Source of the DNA: Neodontobutis hainanensis
Taxonomy: Eukaryota > Chordata > Actinopteri > Gobiiformes > Odontobutidae
NCBI GenBank assembly: GCA_024349245.1
Contig: JALDNG010000879.1
Location: 16,276-80,275 of the forward strand
Length of the DNA stretch: 64,000 nucleotides
Direction of reading: 5' to 3'
This document shows positions 1-11,000 of the stretch, one piece after another (the first letter of the stretch is position 1; every line of letters starts with the position of its first letter). The translations under genes were made by a program, and so were the position numbers. The notes under the pieces are model-generated. The model was not told where the DNA came from, searched no databases, and was given only the letters and a program-made list of their open reading frames with translations.

Positions 1-740
1 TTTACAATAACCCCTATATTGAATAGAAAACAACCTTTGGTCTCTTGCAACATGTCAAGGTTCTGCTGTTCAAGTGTATTCAAGTAAATCAATAAATCCA
101 ACAAAAACAGAACTTCAAATAGCGAGTAAAACACAGAGCAACTGGGCAAATACTGTAAATGTTAATAATTACCTTCTTTTTACTTACTATTATTAACCCC
201 AGGTTTATTAAATAAACACCTTTCCAATCAATGAGGTTCTTTCCAAGAATTTTTCAGTTACAAAAAAGCCTCTACACCTCAGACAAAATTGGGCCCTAGA
301 AGTGACAGATTAAGGTTAATGAAATTTTTTATTGTTTAGATGAACCTCAGCATCTATTTTAGTGGTCAGTTATTGAGCTTGATTATAAAATGATTGCTTG
401 AAACAATATTTTTCTCAAACAATATTTAATTCCATTTAGTCCATTGTATATATTTAACTAAACAATTAATTTTCCATAGATCCAATAAAACCCAAATGTT
501 GACTATAAATATCATAAACCGTTTAAAATATCAGTTTAGTGCAGATCATTTATTGCATCATTAAAAGGTTTGTTGACTGTAAAAGGTCCACCAATAAAAA
601 GGATCAAAACTCCAGCTAACAAAAAAAAAAAAACTTGTCAGAACTGTAAAAGAAAAATACATAGTCATTTTTTCCTTTTCCCGGTTTTGGTAATATTTTT
701 ACTTTTAATATTTTCCCTTTGTAAGTGACATTATACGGCA
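1..740. other. AT-rich spacer, no gene seen
   Basis: No coding or RNA gene is visible. It is duplicated at 48279-49039. Its last part (about 540-740) is a diverged paralogue of the 3480-4055 spacer of the tandem units (shared cagagcatt, attgcatcattaaaag and A-tract landmarks), but it lacks the tRNA-His body. A short acggcacc just before 741 (and acggaacc before 49040) may be the surviving 3' end of a deleted tRNA-His. Confidence 0.6.
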
Positions 741-1120
741 CCAAATGTCAACTTCCTTTTAAGTTCAGATCAATGACAGAGACGATGGAGAAAGTGTACA
801 ATTTAGAATGAATGGTAAGGTTTTAACTCTTGAAAGAATAAAACAAAGCACACAGGAAGACAATAGTACAGGATACGGTTTGCTTTGGCAACGGTAAACA
901 ATACATCAGCTTTTATATCATGCTGTAAAAGTGGTAGGAGGCGTATCTTTCAAGGAGTACCAGGACTTCTTGTCATAATAAACCACTTTTCAACCTGAGG
1001 CCCTGGGAAAGAACACTCACCCCTAGCTCTATAGCTAAAGTCAAAAGTTGAGGATTGGAGAAAAGAAAGACAGTTAGATTGTCTAATCAGATAAATTTGA
1101 TTCAAATCCCCTCCAAACAG

Positions 1121-1799
1121 ATAAGTTCAGGTTCTGCTCAAACAGACTTGAAACTTGCAGTGTTCAATGTCAGGTCTTTGAGTAAAAAATATTTTTTAAA
1201 TAATGATTTTATAAGTTCATAAAAGCTTGACTTTATGTTTTTAACAGAAACATGAGGCATTTTCAAGCCTGAGTCCATCCACCTGCTGCCTCAATGTTTT
1301 ACCCACTAGATTTCTAAAATCAGTACTAAGCAGTTTGTTAACACAACTCACTGATTTAGTCAATAGTTCCTTACAGTCTGGGACATTTCTAAAGGCCCTA
1401 CAACTGCTGTCATCAAGCCTCCTAAAGAAAAGAACTGCTTTGATCCATTAAAGTCAGGATTCAGACAGAAAGTACTTTGTTTTGGTTGGTAACTGTGTAT
1501 CAGACCAAATGACACTGACATGTGGGGTTCCACAGAGGTCTATCTTGGGACCCCTATTATTCATGCTTCCTTTGGGCCAGTTGATACGCAGCTGTGACGT
1601 ATCCTACCATAATTATGCAGATGATACTCAGATTTACATGTCACTCACAGCAGGTGAAAATGGACCAATCCATTCACTGTGTCAGTCTGACATGTGGATG
1701 CAAAATAATTTTTGCCAACTGAACAGAGACAAGACTGGACTAATCATCTTTGGACCACAGAGAGTGTCAGCAGTCACCTCAAGTCTGTTTCTCTAAAAT
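1121..1799 (+). pseudogene. L2-like LINE remnant (endonuclease piece joined to reverse-transcriptase piece)
   Basis: The first part (about 1121-1262) reads, with breaks, as the start of a LINE endonuclease domain (LAVFNVRSL, then FMFLTET). After an internal deletion, 1370-1799 reads as the palm of a LINE reverse transcriptase. The open stretch from 1482 gives TCGVPQRSILGPLLFMLPLG, then NYADDTQIYMS, the catalytic YADD motif, then LNRDKTGLIIFG. The family is the L2/CR1 type common in fish. Much of the protein is missing between the two pieces and the 5' and 3' ends are absent, so this is dead. Four copies exist because the host repeat was duplicated, not because of four insertions. Confidence 0.75.
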
Positions 1800-1959
1800 C
1801 TAAAAATCTGTAATGTTCCTGGTCCAAGCACTGAATTTCACATGAAGGTTGGATTCTGGTTTATAATTTAGGATTCTAGTTTGCCAGTTGGGTCAAGCTA
1901 GAAACAGGTTCCAATGTTTCTAAAAAAGTATACGACTGTACTCGGTAGGTCTTCCTGAG

Positions 1960-2185
1960 TCTTTAGCACTAAGTCCCGTTGTAAAATTCCAATGTCCATG
2001 AACCCACTAATTAGTTTTATTGAATATAAAAATATTATGACCCTACAATATTTAAGAGCTGAGATAAAGAGATCCCACTTTAGATTTATTCAATATAACA
2101 AAAAAGTGGGTTTGTGGACAGTGGAATTTTCCAACAGGACTTTAGTTTTCCTACTCTTGGGGGTTTGCTGACTTCAGCTAAATAG
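1960..2185. repeat. Paired inverted module (foldback-like)
   Basis: The left arm around 1990-2025 (aattccaatgtccatgaacc then cactaattagttttattga) is answered by a reverse-complement right arm around 2080-2135 (attcaatataac, then aaaagtgggtttgtggacag, then tggaatttt). Copies lie at about 5340-5550, 8735-8950 and 50270-50490. The same arms recur in better condition inside the satellite block at 10700-11000 and 52221-52483. Confidence 0.65.
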
Positions 2186-2709
2186 TTTTTATTGAAATAT
2201 AAATCTGTGGAGAAGATTTTGTTCTGCTTTTTTCAGTTTTTGGTTAAAGAAAATATGATGGTAAGATGACCATTTAGTGCTGACATGATACTTTAGATAT
2301 GGACAAAGACACAATGTACATTATATAGATCTAACACATCTCTTTTGAGGTGTGTCTCTCCCCCAACCATCTTAGCTCAGCCAAGGCCAGAAGCCAGAAA
2401 CTGCCATCGAAATCAGAGCGAGGGGCCGGAGCAAAGAGTAGCCCCACTAAACACTGACTACTGAAGGTAGAGCCTGAACAGAATGGTTGCATGTCATCAG
2501 ATTTAATGCACCAAGGAGACCAAGTGGTTTCAAGGAACGGGAAAACTTAGGGGATGATTAGACTTTTTGACCTAATAGACCATTATAGGGGATGCTGATG
2601 GATTGCTGAAGGTGTTGATCACACCATTACTACGCAAATGCCTTAAAGCAATCAGGTAGACCATTGAGCTATGGTCCCACTGACAGAGACCGTAAAAACC
2701 TTGCTAAGG

Positions 2710-2780
2710 GCATTGTTGGTTCAGTGGTAGAATTCTCGCCTGCCACGCGGGAGGCCGGTGTTCAATTCCCGGCTAATGCA
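2710..2780 (+). tRNA. tRNA-Gly(GCC), degenerate copy 1
   Basis: Matches the vertebrate tRNA-Gly(GCC) body: A box (gttggttcagtgg) and anticodon arm with GCC. Position 7 of the acceptor is T, and the T arm is damaged (ggtgttcaattc instead of the ggttcgattcc B box). No TTTT terminator lies within about 200 bases downstream. Probably a pseudogene. Confidence 0.75.
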
Positions 2781-2799
2781 GTATTTCTATTATGGGTCC

Positions 2800-2943
2800 A
2801 GTGCCATGTTTCTTAAAAGGTGGCTTCACAAGAAAATGTATCAACACACAAGAGCAACCCTTGGTGGACATGAGTCTGAAGTCCACCTTCAGGCTCATAC
2901 AAAATTACAACTTACTAAAAAAATTAAACACAGACATATCTAA
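2800..2943 (+). pseudogene. Penelope-like GIY-YIG fragment, copy 1
   Basis: The frame reads GGFTRKCIN in one phase and LHKKMYQHTRATLGGHESEV in another. The second matches the pattern LHKRMYQHRRA..GRESAVHL seen in the longer Penelope-like relic at 19050 and in the minus-strand fragment at 33780. Only the middle of the GIY-YIG endonuclease region survives. Further copies lie at 6168-6310, 9560-9700 and 51090-51235, all directly after the tRNA-Gly-like gene. Confidence 0.5.
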
Positions 2944-2979
2944 CCTTTCTAATGCGATGGTTGAACTGCTTCCCTTTGG

Positions 2980-3281
2980 TTAGACGTCTGATGTTAGATG
3001 GCAGTGATAATGATGATGATGATGATACTTTTCCAAGTTTGTGTCAGTTAGTCTTGAACGGAATAAATTTTTTGCAAGAGTCAGTTTTGAAAAGAACTGC
3101 TCACAGCAGTAGGTTGTCCCAAACAAAGATGCAAACTCATGTGCATGTATCCTCAGAACGTACATGCAGTTTATAGAAGTCGAGTAGAGGGAGGTTGTTG
3201 TATTAAGCTTTGAATTCGTCATTGCTTTGCAGCTCAATAATTTTGTGGTGCAGGTTATCAGGCACATCAGATGGTTCCACG
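2980..3281 (-). pseudogene. hAT transposase C-terminal fragment (GTF2IRD2/ZBED5-like), copy 1
   Basis: On the minus strand, in several phases, the text reads EPSDVPDNLQHKIIELQ, then FASLFGTTYCCEQFFSKLTL and FRSRLTDTNLE. This is the dimerisation-type C terminus of hAT-derived transposases of the GTF2IRD2/ZBED5 kind (family knowledge). It then runs into a (TGA)n microsatellite at 3009-3027, read as a histidine run. The same protein region occurs on the plus strand at 33550-33780. Frames are broken, so this is a relic. Confidence 0.65.
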
Positions 3282-4055
3282 ATGGTTAAACTGTCTGATT
3301 TTGCTGTTGAAGAAACAGCATTGTTCTGTGAGCAGACACAGCTCACAGAAGAATAAAAATGCTACAAAATAAAAGGCTGGAGTTCATTTAACATCAAGTG
3401 TAAAATTGAATTAACAAGTTTCTCCTTATTTATTAAAGTTATCCAAAATAGCAACCATTAACATTAATTTATTGTTTCAATGCAGAGCATTCATTGCATC
3501 ATTAAAAGTTTTTTTTTTAATGTAAAGGGTCCAAAATTTAGAGTGGAGCAAAACACCAGCTCTAAAAAAAAAAAAAAAAAGAGTGAGTAAAGAAAGGAAG
3601 AGTGATATGAAAACTCTGTTATTTTGAGTTGCTGTGGGAAAATTCTCAATTAACCCAAACAGTGGTTGTGTTGTATCCACTGTCTCCAGACATTTGTCAG
3701 AACTCTACCAGAAAATACATACTCGTTTTTTCTAGTCCCAGGATCTGGTAATGTTTTTTCCACATTTTTCCCTTTTGTAAGTGATAATATTCATTCTCCT
3801 CCAATATTTGTGTCCCAGCTATTCTTATCGCTTTCTTACCGTGGGGTTGGAATGACACTGATAGTTAGTGCCACTAATAGGTCTCGTTCTTATTGATACA
3901 TAGAATAGCTTTGCAAAATAGCAAACACGGCTTTTATTTAGATCTTTAACTTCTTTAAATCTTTGAGCGCATAGACTCCGTGTCACAAACAAATGTAATA
4001 GAAAATCTATTTATTATCAGACTATTTATAAGTTTTTTTCTAGCATTAAAGGTGT

Positions 4056-4122
4056 GCCGTGATCGTATAGTGGTTAGTACTCGTTGGTCGCAGCAACCCT
4101 GGTTCGAATCCGGGTCACTGCA
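4056..4122 (+). pseudogene. tRNA-His relic with damaged anticodon arm
   Basis: The 5' half (gccgtgatcgtatagtgg) and 3' half (ggttcgaatccgggtcac) are those of vertebrate tRNA-His. The anticodon arm has lost about five bases (ctcgttggtcgcag), so no GUG triplet remains in a proper loop. The A and B boxes look intact, so it might still be transcribed. Confidence 0.8.
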
Positions 4123-4500
4123 CCAAATGTCAACTTCCTATTTAGTTCAGATCAATGACAGAGACGATGGAGAAAGTGTACAATTTAGAATGAATGGTAA
4201 GGTTTTAACTCTTGAAAGAATAAAACAAAGCACACAGGAAGACAATAGTACAGGATAAGGTTTGCTTTGGCAAAGGTAAACAGTACATCAGCTTTTATAT
4301 CATGCTGTAAAAGTGGTAGGAGGCGTATCTTTCAAGGAGTACCAGGACTTCTTGTCATAATACACCACTTTTCAACCTGAGGCCCTGGGAGAGAACACTC
4401 ACCCCTAGCTCTATAGCTACAGTCAAAAGTTGAGGATTGGAGAAAAGAAAGACAGTTAGATTGTCTAATCAGATAAATCTGATTCAAATCCTCCAAACAG

Positions 4501-5176
4501 ATAAGTTCAGGTTCTGCTCAAACAGACTTGAAACTTGCAGTGTTCAATGTCAGGTCTTTGAGTAAAAATATTTTTAAATAATGATTTTATAAGTTCATAA
4601 AAGCTTGACTTTATGTTTTTAACAGAAACATGAGGCATTTTCAAGCCTGAGTCCATCCACCTGCTGCCTCAATGTTTTACCCACTAGATTTCTAAAATCA
4701 GTACTAAGCAGTTTGTTAACACAACTCACTGATTTAGTCAATAGTTCCTTACAGTCTGGGACATTTCTAAAGGCCCTACAACTGCTGTCATCAAGCCTCT
4801 CCTAAAGAAAAGAACTGCTTTGATCCATTAAAGTCAGGATTCAGACAGAAAGTACTTTGTTTTGGTTGGTAACTGTGTATCAGACCAAATGACACTGACA
4901 TGTGGGGTTCCACAGAGGTCTATCTTGGGACCCCTATTATTCATGCTTCCTTTGGGCCAGTTGATACGCAGCTGTGACGTATCCTACCATAATTATGCAG
5001 ATGATACTCAGATTTACATGTCACTCACAGCAGGTGAAAATGGACCAATCCATTCACTGTGTCAGTCTGACATGTGGATGCAAAATAATTTTTGCCAACT
5101 GAACAGAGACAAGACTGGACTAATCATCTTTGGACCACAGAGAGTGTCAGCAGTCACCTCAAGTCTGTTTCTCTAA
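4501..5176 (+). pseudogene. L2-like LINE remnant, tandem copy 2
   Basis: Same arrangement as the remnant at 1121. The open frame 4862-5176 encodes the same 104-residue palm piece with YADD intact. It differs from copy 1 by only a few bases upstream, showing recent duplication or homogenisation. Confidence 0.75.
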
Positions 5177-6086
5177 AATCTAAAAATCTGTAATGTTCCT
5201 GGTCCAAGCACTGAATTTCACATGAAGGTTGGATTCTGGTTTATAATTTAGGATTCTAGTTTGCCAGTTGGGTCAAGCTAGAAACAGGTTCCAATGTTTC
5301 TAAAAAGTATACGACTGTACTGTAGGTCTTCCTGAGTCTTTAGCACTAAGTCCCGTTGTAAAATTCCAATGTCCATGAACCCACTAATTAGTTTTATTGA
5401 ATATAAAAATATTATGACCCTACAATATTTAAGAGCTGAGATAAAGAGATCCCACTTTAGATTTATTCAATATAACAAAAAAGTGGGTTTGTGGACAGTG
5501 GAATTTTCCAACAGGACTTTAGTTTTCCTACTCTTGGGGGTTTGCTGACTTCAGCTAAATAGTTTTTATTGAAATATAAATCTGTGGAGAAGATTTTGTT
5601 CTGCTTTTTTCAGTTTTTGGTTAAAGAAAATATGATGGTAAGATGACCATTTAGTGCTGACATGATACTTTAGATATGGACAAAGACACAATGTACATTA
5701 TATAGATCTAACACATCTCTTTTGAGGTGTGTCTCTCCCCCAACCATCTTAGCTCAGCCAAGGCCAGAAGCCAGAAACTGCCATCGAAATCAGAGCGAGG
5801 GGCCGGAGCAAAGAGTAGCCCCACTGAACACTGAGTACTGAAGGTAGAGCCTGAACAGAATGGTTGCATGTCATCAGATTTAATGCACCAAGGAGACCAA
5901 GTGGTTTCAAGGAACGGGAAAACTTAGGGGATGATTAGACTTTTTGACCTAATAGACCATTATACGGGATACTGATGGATTGCTGAAGGTGTTGATCACA
6001 CCATTACTACGCAAATGCCTTAAAGCAATCAGGTAGACCATTGAGCTATGGTCCCACTGACAGAGACCGTAAAAACCTTGCTAAGG

Positions 6087-6157
6087 GCATTGGTGGTTCA
6101 GTGGTAGAATTCTCGCCTGCCACGCGGGAGGCCCGGGTTCGATTCCCGGCTAATGCA
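6087..6157 (+). tRNA. tRNA-Gly(GCC), best-preserved copy
   Basis: A 71-nt cloverleaf: acceptor GCATTGG with CTAATGC (one G-T wobble), anticodon loop CTGCCAC (GCC), perfect T stem CCGGG/CCCGG around ttcgatt, and discriminator A. Both internal promoter boxes are consensus-like. It lacks a nearby T-run terminator, so activity is uncertain, but the fold is intact. Confidence 0.88.
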
Positions 6158-6167
6158 GAATTTCTAT

Positions 6168-6310
6168 TATGGGTCCAGTGCCATGTTTCTTAAAAGGTGG
6201 CTTCACAAGAAAATGTATCAACACACAAGAGCAACCCTTGGTGGACATGAGTCTGAAGTCCACCTTCAGGCTCATACAAAATTACAACTTACTAAAAAAA
6301 TTAAACACAA
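6168..6310 (+). pseudogene. Penelope-like GIY-YIG fragment, copy 2
   Basis: Same fragment as at 2800, in the second tandem unit. It starts about 10 bases after the tRNA-Gly gene. Confidence 0.45.
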
Positions 6311-6357
6311 ACATATCTAACCTTTCTAATGCGATGGTTGAACTGCTTCTCTTGGTT

Positions 6358-6658
6358 AGACGTCTGATGTTAGATGGCAGTGATAATGATGATGATGATG
6401 ATACTTTTCCAAGTTTGTGTCAGTTAGTCTTGAACGGAATAAATTTTTGCAAGAGTCAGTTTTAAAAGAACTGCTCACAGCAGTAGGTTGTCCCAAACAA
6501 AGATGCAAACTCATGTGCATGTATCCTCAGAACGTACATGCAGTTTATAGAAGTCGAGCAGAGGGAGGTTGTTGTATTAAGCTTTGAATTCGTCATTGCT
6601 TTGCAGCTCAATAATTTTGTGTTGCAGGTTATCAGGCACATCAGATGGTTCCACAATG
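6358..6658 (-). pseudogene. hAT transposase C-terminal fragment, copy 2
   Basis: Same relic in the second tandem unit. The minus frame ending at 6577 gives EPSDVPDNLQHKIIELQSND and the neighbouring phase gives FASLFGTTYCCEQFF. Confidence 0.62.
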
Positions 6659-7447
6659 GTTAAACTGTCTGATTTTGCTGTTGAAGAAACAGCATTGTTC
6701 TGTGAGCAGACACAGCTCACAGAAGAATAAAAAATGCTACAAAAAATAAAAGGCTGGAGTTCATTTAACATCAAGTGTAAAATTGAATTAACAAGTTTCT
6801 CCTTATTTATTAAAGTTATCCAAAATAGCAACCATTAACATTAATTTATTGTTTCAATGCAGAGCATTCATTGCATCATTAAAAGTTTTTTTTTTTTTTA
6901 ATGTAAAGGGTCCAAAATTGAGAGTGGAGCAAAAACAGCAGCTCTAAAAAAAAAAAAAAAAAAAAAGAGTGAGTAAAGAAAGGAAGAGTGATATGAAAAC
7001 TCTGTTATTTTGAGTTGCTGTGGGAAAATTCTCAATTAACCCAAACAGTGGTTGTGTTGTATCCACTGTCTCCAGACATTTGTCAGAACTCTACCAGAAA
7101 ATACATACTAATTTTTTTTCTAGTCCCAGGATCTGGTAATGTTTTTTCCACATTTTTCCCTTTGTAAGTGATAATATTCATTCTCCTCCAATATTTGTGT
7201 CCCAGTTATTCTTATCGCTTTCTTACCGTGTGGGGTTGGAATGACACTGATAGTTATTGCCACTAATAGGTCTCGTTCTTATTGATACATAGAATAGCTT
7301 TGCAAAATAGCAAACACGGCTTTTATTTAGATCTTTAGATCTTTAACTTTAAATCTTTGAGCGCCGCACTCCGTGTCACAAACAAATGTAATAGAAAATC
7401 TATTTATTATCAGACTATTTATAAGTTTTTTCCAGCATTAAAGGTGT

Positions 7448-7518
7448 GCCGTGATCGTATAGTGGTTAGTACTCATGCGTTGTGGTCGCAGCAAACCCGG
7501 TTCAAACTGGTCACTGCA
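7448..7518 (+). pseudogene. tRNA-His(GTG) relic with damaged T arm
   Basis: Here the anticodon arm survives (tgcgttgtggtcgca, anticodon GTG), but the T arm has decayed (ggttcaaactggtcac instead of ggttcgaatccgggtcac). It is damaged in the complementary half to the copy at 4056. Confidence 0.78.
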
Positions 7519-7896
7519 CCAAATGTCAACTTCCTATTTAGTTCAGATTAATGACAGAGACGATGGAGAAAGTGTACAATTTAGAATGAATGGTAAGGTT
7601 TTAACTCTTGAAAGAATAAAACAAAGCACACAGGAAGACAATAGTACAGGATAAGGTTTGCTTTGGCAAAGGTAAACAGTACATCAGCTTTTATATCATG
7701 CTGTAAAAGTGGTAGGAGGCGTATCTTTCAAGGAGTACCAGGACTTCTTGTCATAATAAACCACTTTTCAACCTGAGGCCCTGGGAGAGAACACTCACCC
7801 CTAGCTCTATAGCTACAGTCAAAAGTTGAGGATTGGAGAAAAGAAAGACAGTTAGATTGTCTAATCAGATAAATCTGATTCAAATCCTCCAAACAG

Positions 7897-8570
7897 ATAA
7901 GTTCAGGTTCTGCTCAAACAGACTTGAAACTTGCAGTGTTCAATGTCAGGTCTTTGAGTAAAAATATTTTTAAATAATGATTTTATAAGTTCATAAAAGC
8001 TTGACTTTATGTTTTTAACAGAAACATGAGGCATTTTCAAGCCTGAGTCCATCCACCTGCTGCCTCAATGTTTTACCCACTAGATTTCTAAAATCAGTAC
8101 TAAGCAGTTTGTTAACACAACTCACTGATTTAGTCAATAGTTCCTTACAGTCTGGGACATTTCTAAAGGCCCTACAACTGCTGTCATCAAGCCTCTCCTA
8201 AAGAAAAGAACTGCTTTGATCCATTAAAGTCAGGATTCAGACAGAAAGTACTTTGTTTTGGTTGGTAACTGTGTATCAGACCAAATGACACTGACATGTG
8301 GGGTTCCACAGAGGTCTATCTTGGGACCCCTATTATTCATGCTTCCTTTGGGCCAGTTGATACGCAGCTGTGACGTATCCTACCATAATTATGCAGATGA
8401 TACTCAGATTTACATGTCACTCAGCAGGTGAAAATGGACCAATCCATTCACTGTGTCAGTCTGACATGTGGATGCAAAATAATTTTTGCCAACTGAACAG
8501 AGACAAGACTGGACTAATCATCTTTGGACCACAGAGAGTGTCAGCAGTCACCTCAAGTCTGTTTCTCTAA
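7897..8570 (+). pseudogene. L2-like LINE remnant, tandem copy 3
   Basis: Same arrangement, but four bases are missing just after the YADD motif (gtcactcagcagg instead of gtcactcacagcagg and neighbours, near 8415-8425), which splits the palm frame. The downstream frame (GENGPIHSLCQSD) is unchanged. Confidence 0.72.
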
Positions 8571-9479
8571 AATCTAAAAATCTGTAATGTTCCTGGTCCA
8601 AGCACTGAATTTCACATGAAGGTTGGATTCTGGTTTATAATTTAGGATTCTAGTTTGCCAGTTGGGTCAAGCTAGAAACAGGTTCCAATGTTTCTAAAAA
8701 AGTATACGACTGTACTCGGTAGGTCTTCCTGAGTCTTTAGCACTAAGTCCCGTTGTAAAATTCCAATGTCCATGAACCCACTAATTAGTTTTATTGAATA
8801 TAAAAATATTATGACCCTACAATATTTAAGAGCTGAGATAAAGAGATCCCACTTTAGATTTATTCAATATAACAAAAAAGTGGGTTTGTGGACAGTGGAA
8901 TTTTCCAACAGGACTTTAGTTTTCCTACTCTTGGGGGTTTGCTGACTTCAGCTAAATAGTTTTTATTGAAATATAAATCTGTGGAGAAGATTTTGTTCTG
9001 CTTTTTTCAGTTTTTGGTTAAAGAAAATATGATGGTAAGATGACCATTTAGTGCTGACATGATACTTTAGATATGGACAAAGACACAATGTACATTATAT
9101 AGATCTAACACATCTCTTTTGAGGTGTGTCTCTCCCCAACCATCTTAGCTCAGCCAAGGCCAGAAGCCAGAAACTGCCATCGAAATCAGAGCGAGGCCGG
9201 AGCAAAGAGTAGCCCCACTGAACACTGAGTACTGAAGGTAGAGGCTGAACAGAATGGTTGCATGTCATCAGATTTAATGCACCAAGGAGACCAAGTGGTT
9301 TCAAGGAACGGGAAAACTTAGGGGATGATTAGACTTTTGACCTAATAGACCATTATACGGGATACTGATGGATTGCTGAAGGTGTTGATCACACCATTAC
9401 TACGCAAATGCCTTAAAGCAATCAGGTAGACCATTGAGCTATGGTCCCACTGACAGAGACCGTAAAAACCTTGCTAAGG

Positions 9480-9549
9480 GCATTGGTGGTTCAGTGGTAG
9501 AATTCTCGCCTGTCACGCGGGAGGCCCGGTTCGATTCCCAGCTAATGCA
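9480..9549 (+). tRNA. tRNA-Gly-type body with GUC (Asp) anticodon, copy 3
   Basis: Same body as the copy at 6087, but the anticodon loop reads CTGTCAC, so the anticodon is GUC (aspartate) instead of GCC (glycine). One G is missing from the T stem, and cccggc has become cccagc, so the T arm is weakened. The change of one base in the anticodon is shared with HOR2 (51010). Confidence 0.8.
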
Positions 9550-9559
9550 GTATTTCTAT

Positions 9560-9700
9560 TATGGGTCCAGTGCCATGTTTCTTAAAAGGTGGCTTCACAA
9601 GAAAATGTATCAACACAGAAGAGCAACCCTTGGTGGACATGAGTCTGAAGTCCACCTTCAGGCTCATACAAAATTACAACTTACTAAAAAATTAAACACA
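9560..9700 (+). pseudogene. Penelope-like GIY-YIG fragment, copy 3
   Basis: Same fragment in the third unit. Here the reading is LHKKMYQHRRATLGGHESEV, closer to the family pattern than in copies 1 and 2. Confidence 0.48.
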
Positions 9701-9746
9701 AACATATCTAACCTTTCTAATGCGATGGTTGAACTGCTTCTCTTTG

Positions 9747-10047
9747 GTTAGACGTCTGATGTTAGATGGCAGTGATAATGATGATGATGATACTTTTCCA
9801 AGTTTGTGTCAGTTAGTCTTGAACGGAATAAATTTTTGCAAGAGTCAGTTTTGAAAAGAACTGCTCACAGCAGTAGGTTGTCCCAAACATAGATGCAAAC
9901 TCATGTGCATGTATCCTCAGAACGTACATGCAGTTTATAGAAGTCGAGCAGAGGGAGGTTGTTGTATTAAGCTTTGAATTCGTCATTGCTTTGCAGCTCA
10001 ATAATTTTGTGTTGCAGGTTATCAGGCACATCAGATGGTTCCACAAT
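9747..10047 (-). pseudogene. hAT transposase C-terminal fragment, copy 3
   Basis: Same relic in the third unit (FASMFGTTYCCEQFFSKLTL). Confidence 0.62.
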
Positions 10048-10269
10048 GGTTAAACTGTCTGATTTTGCTGTTGAAGAAACAGCATTGTTCTGTGAGCAGA
10101 CACAGCTCACAGAAGAATAAAAATGCTACAAAAATAAAAGGCTGGAGTTCATTTAACATCAAGTGTAAAATTGAATTAACAAGTTTCTCCTTATTTATTA
10201 AAGTTATCCAAAATAGCAACCATTAACATTAATTTATTGTTTCAATGCAGAGCATTCATTGCATCATTA

Positions 10270-11000
10270 AACTTTATGACTGCACATGGTAGGTCTCATT
10301 GAGTCTTTAACACTAAGTCTTGTTCCAAAATTGCACTGTCCACGAACACACTATTTTAGTATGTTGAATCAATGGTGAAATGGACACTGCTTTCGCGGAC
10401 GGTGAATAGGGCAATCGGACACATAGTGCTTTCATGACGTGGACGGTGGAAATGGGTAATCGGATACATATTGCTTTCGGACGGTGGATTTGGGCAACGG
10501 ATCTCGATTCTACCTACTCAGGAGAACCAGCTGAGTGCAGTAATGTAGTTTGTTTCATGATAGGTTCCCCAAAAATATCTCCAGTCTTCATGCAGCTCGG
10601 TATTTTCCATGATCCCACTTCAAGGCTTATTCAATGGTCACATTTTTCTTGAAATTATTGTTTTAAAAACTATTTTGCTGGTGTCAGTAAGCCCCTGACT
10701 AGGGCAAATCAAGTCCTGTTGTCAAATTCCACTGTCCCGAACCTACTATTTTGTTGCATTGAATAAATCTAAAGTGGGATCGCTGGATCTCGGCCACCTT
10801 AAGGGCTAGGGCCACCAAACCAGGGATCCTGTCTTAATCCTAAGGCCCCTAACAGGTTGCCAAGTTTCAAAAAGATCAGAAAAACTTTTTTAGGCCCTGT
10901 CCCTTCGAGGGCCGAGATCCAGCGATCCCACTTTACATTCAATGTAACAAAATAGTAGGTTCGTGGACAGTGGAATTTCGAGTCAGGACTTGTTTTGCCC
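10270..11000. repeat. Foldback-like modules at start of satellite block
   Basis: No gene. Inverted arms at about 10773-10795 (agtgggatcgctggatct...) and 10910-10933 (...agatccagcgatcccact) pair perfectly around a loop of roughly 115 bases. In HOR2 the same structure is longer and cleaner (52221-52292 with 52411-52483). The motif gtccacgaacacactat occurs at about 10340 and its reverse complement at about 10960. Confidence 0.75.

Larger units (their letters stand above)
741..4122 (+). repeat. 3.4-kb tandem sub-unit, copy 1
   Basis: Starts at ccaaatgtcaacttcc, which recurs at 4123, 7519 and 49040, giving periods of 3382 and 3396 bp. In order it holds an L2 fragment, paired inverted modules around 1970-2180, a tRNA-Gly-like gene, a Penelope fragment, a hAT fragment on the minus strand, A/T-tract spacer and a tRNA-His relic at its end. 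The copies differ by scattered substitutions and many one-base indels. Confidence 0.9.
4123..7518 (+). repeat. 3.4-kb tandem sub-unit, copy 2
   Basis: Collinear with copy 1 over its full length. It carries the best-preserved tRNA-Gly(GCC) of the array and ends with the longer of the two tRNA-His relics. Confidence 0.9.
7519..10269 (+). repeat. 3.4-kb tandem sub-unit, copy 3 (3' truncated)
   Basis: Collinear with copies 1 and 2 up to cattgcatcattaaa near 10270, where it switches to the satellite block (ctttatgactgcacatgg). HOR2 makes exactly the same switch near 51807, so copy 3, not copy 1 or 2, is the orthologue of the single HOR2 sub-unit. Its tRNA carries a GUC anticodon, as does the HOR2 copy, which agrees. 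Confidence 0.88.

Noticed and set aside
2645..2680. Possible tRNA 5' half on the minus strand (gggaccatagctcaatggtc) before each tRNA-Gly
   Set aside because: Only an A-box-like stretch is present; no acceptor partner, anticodon arm or B box follows. Kept as a weak resemblance only.
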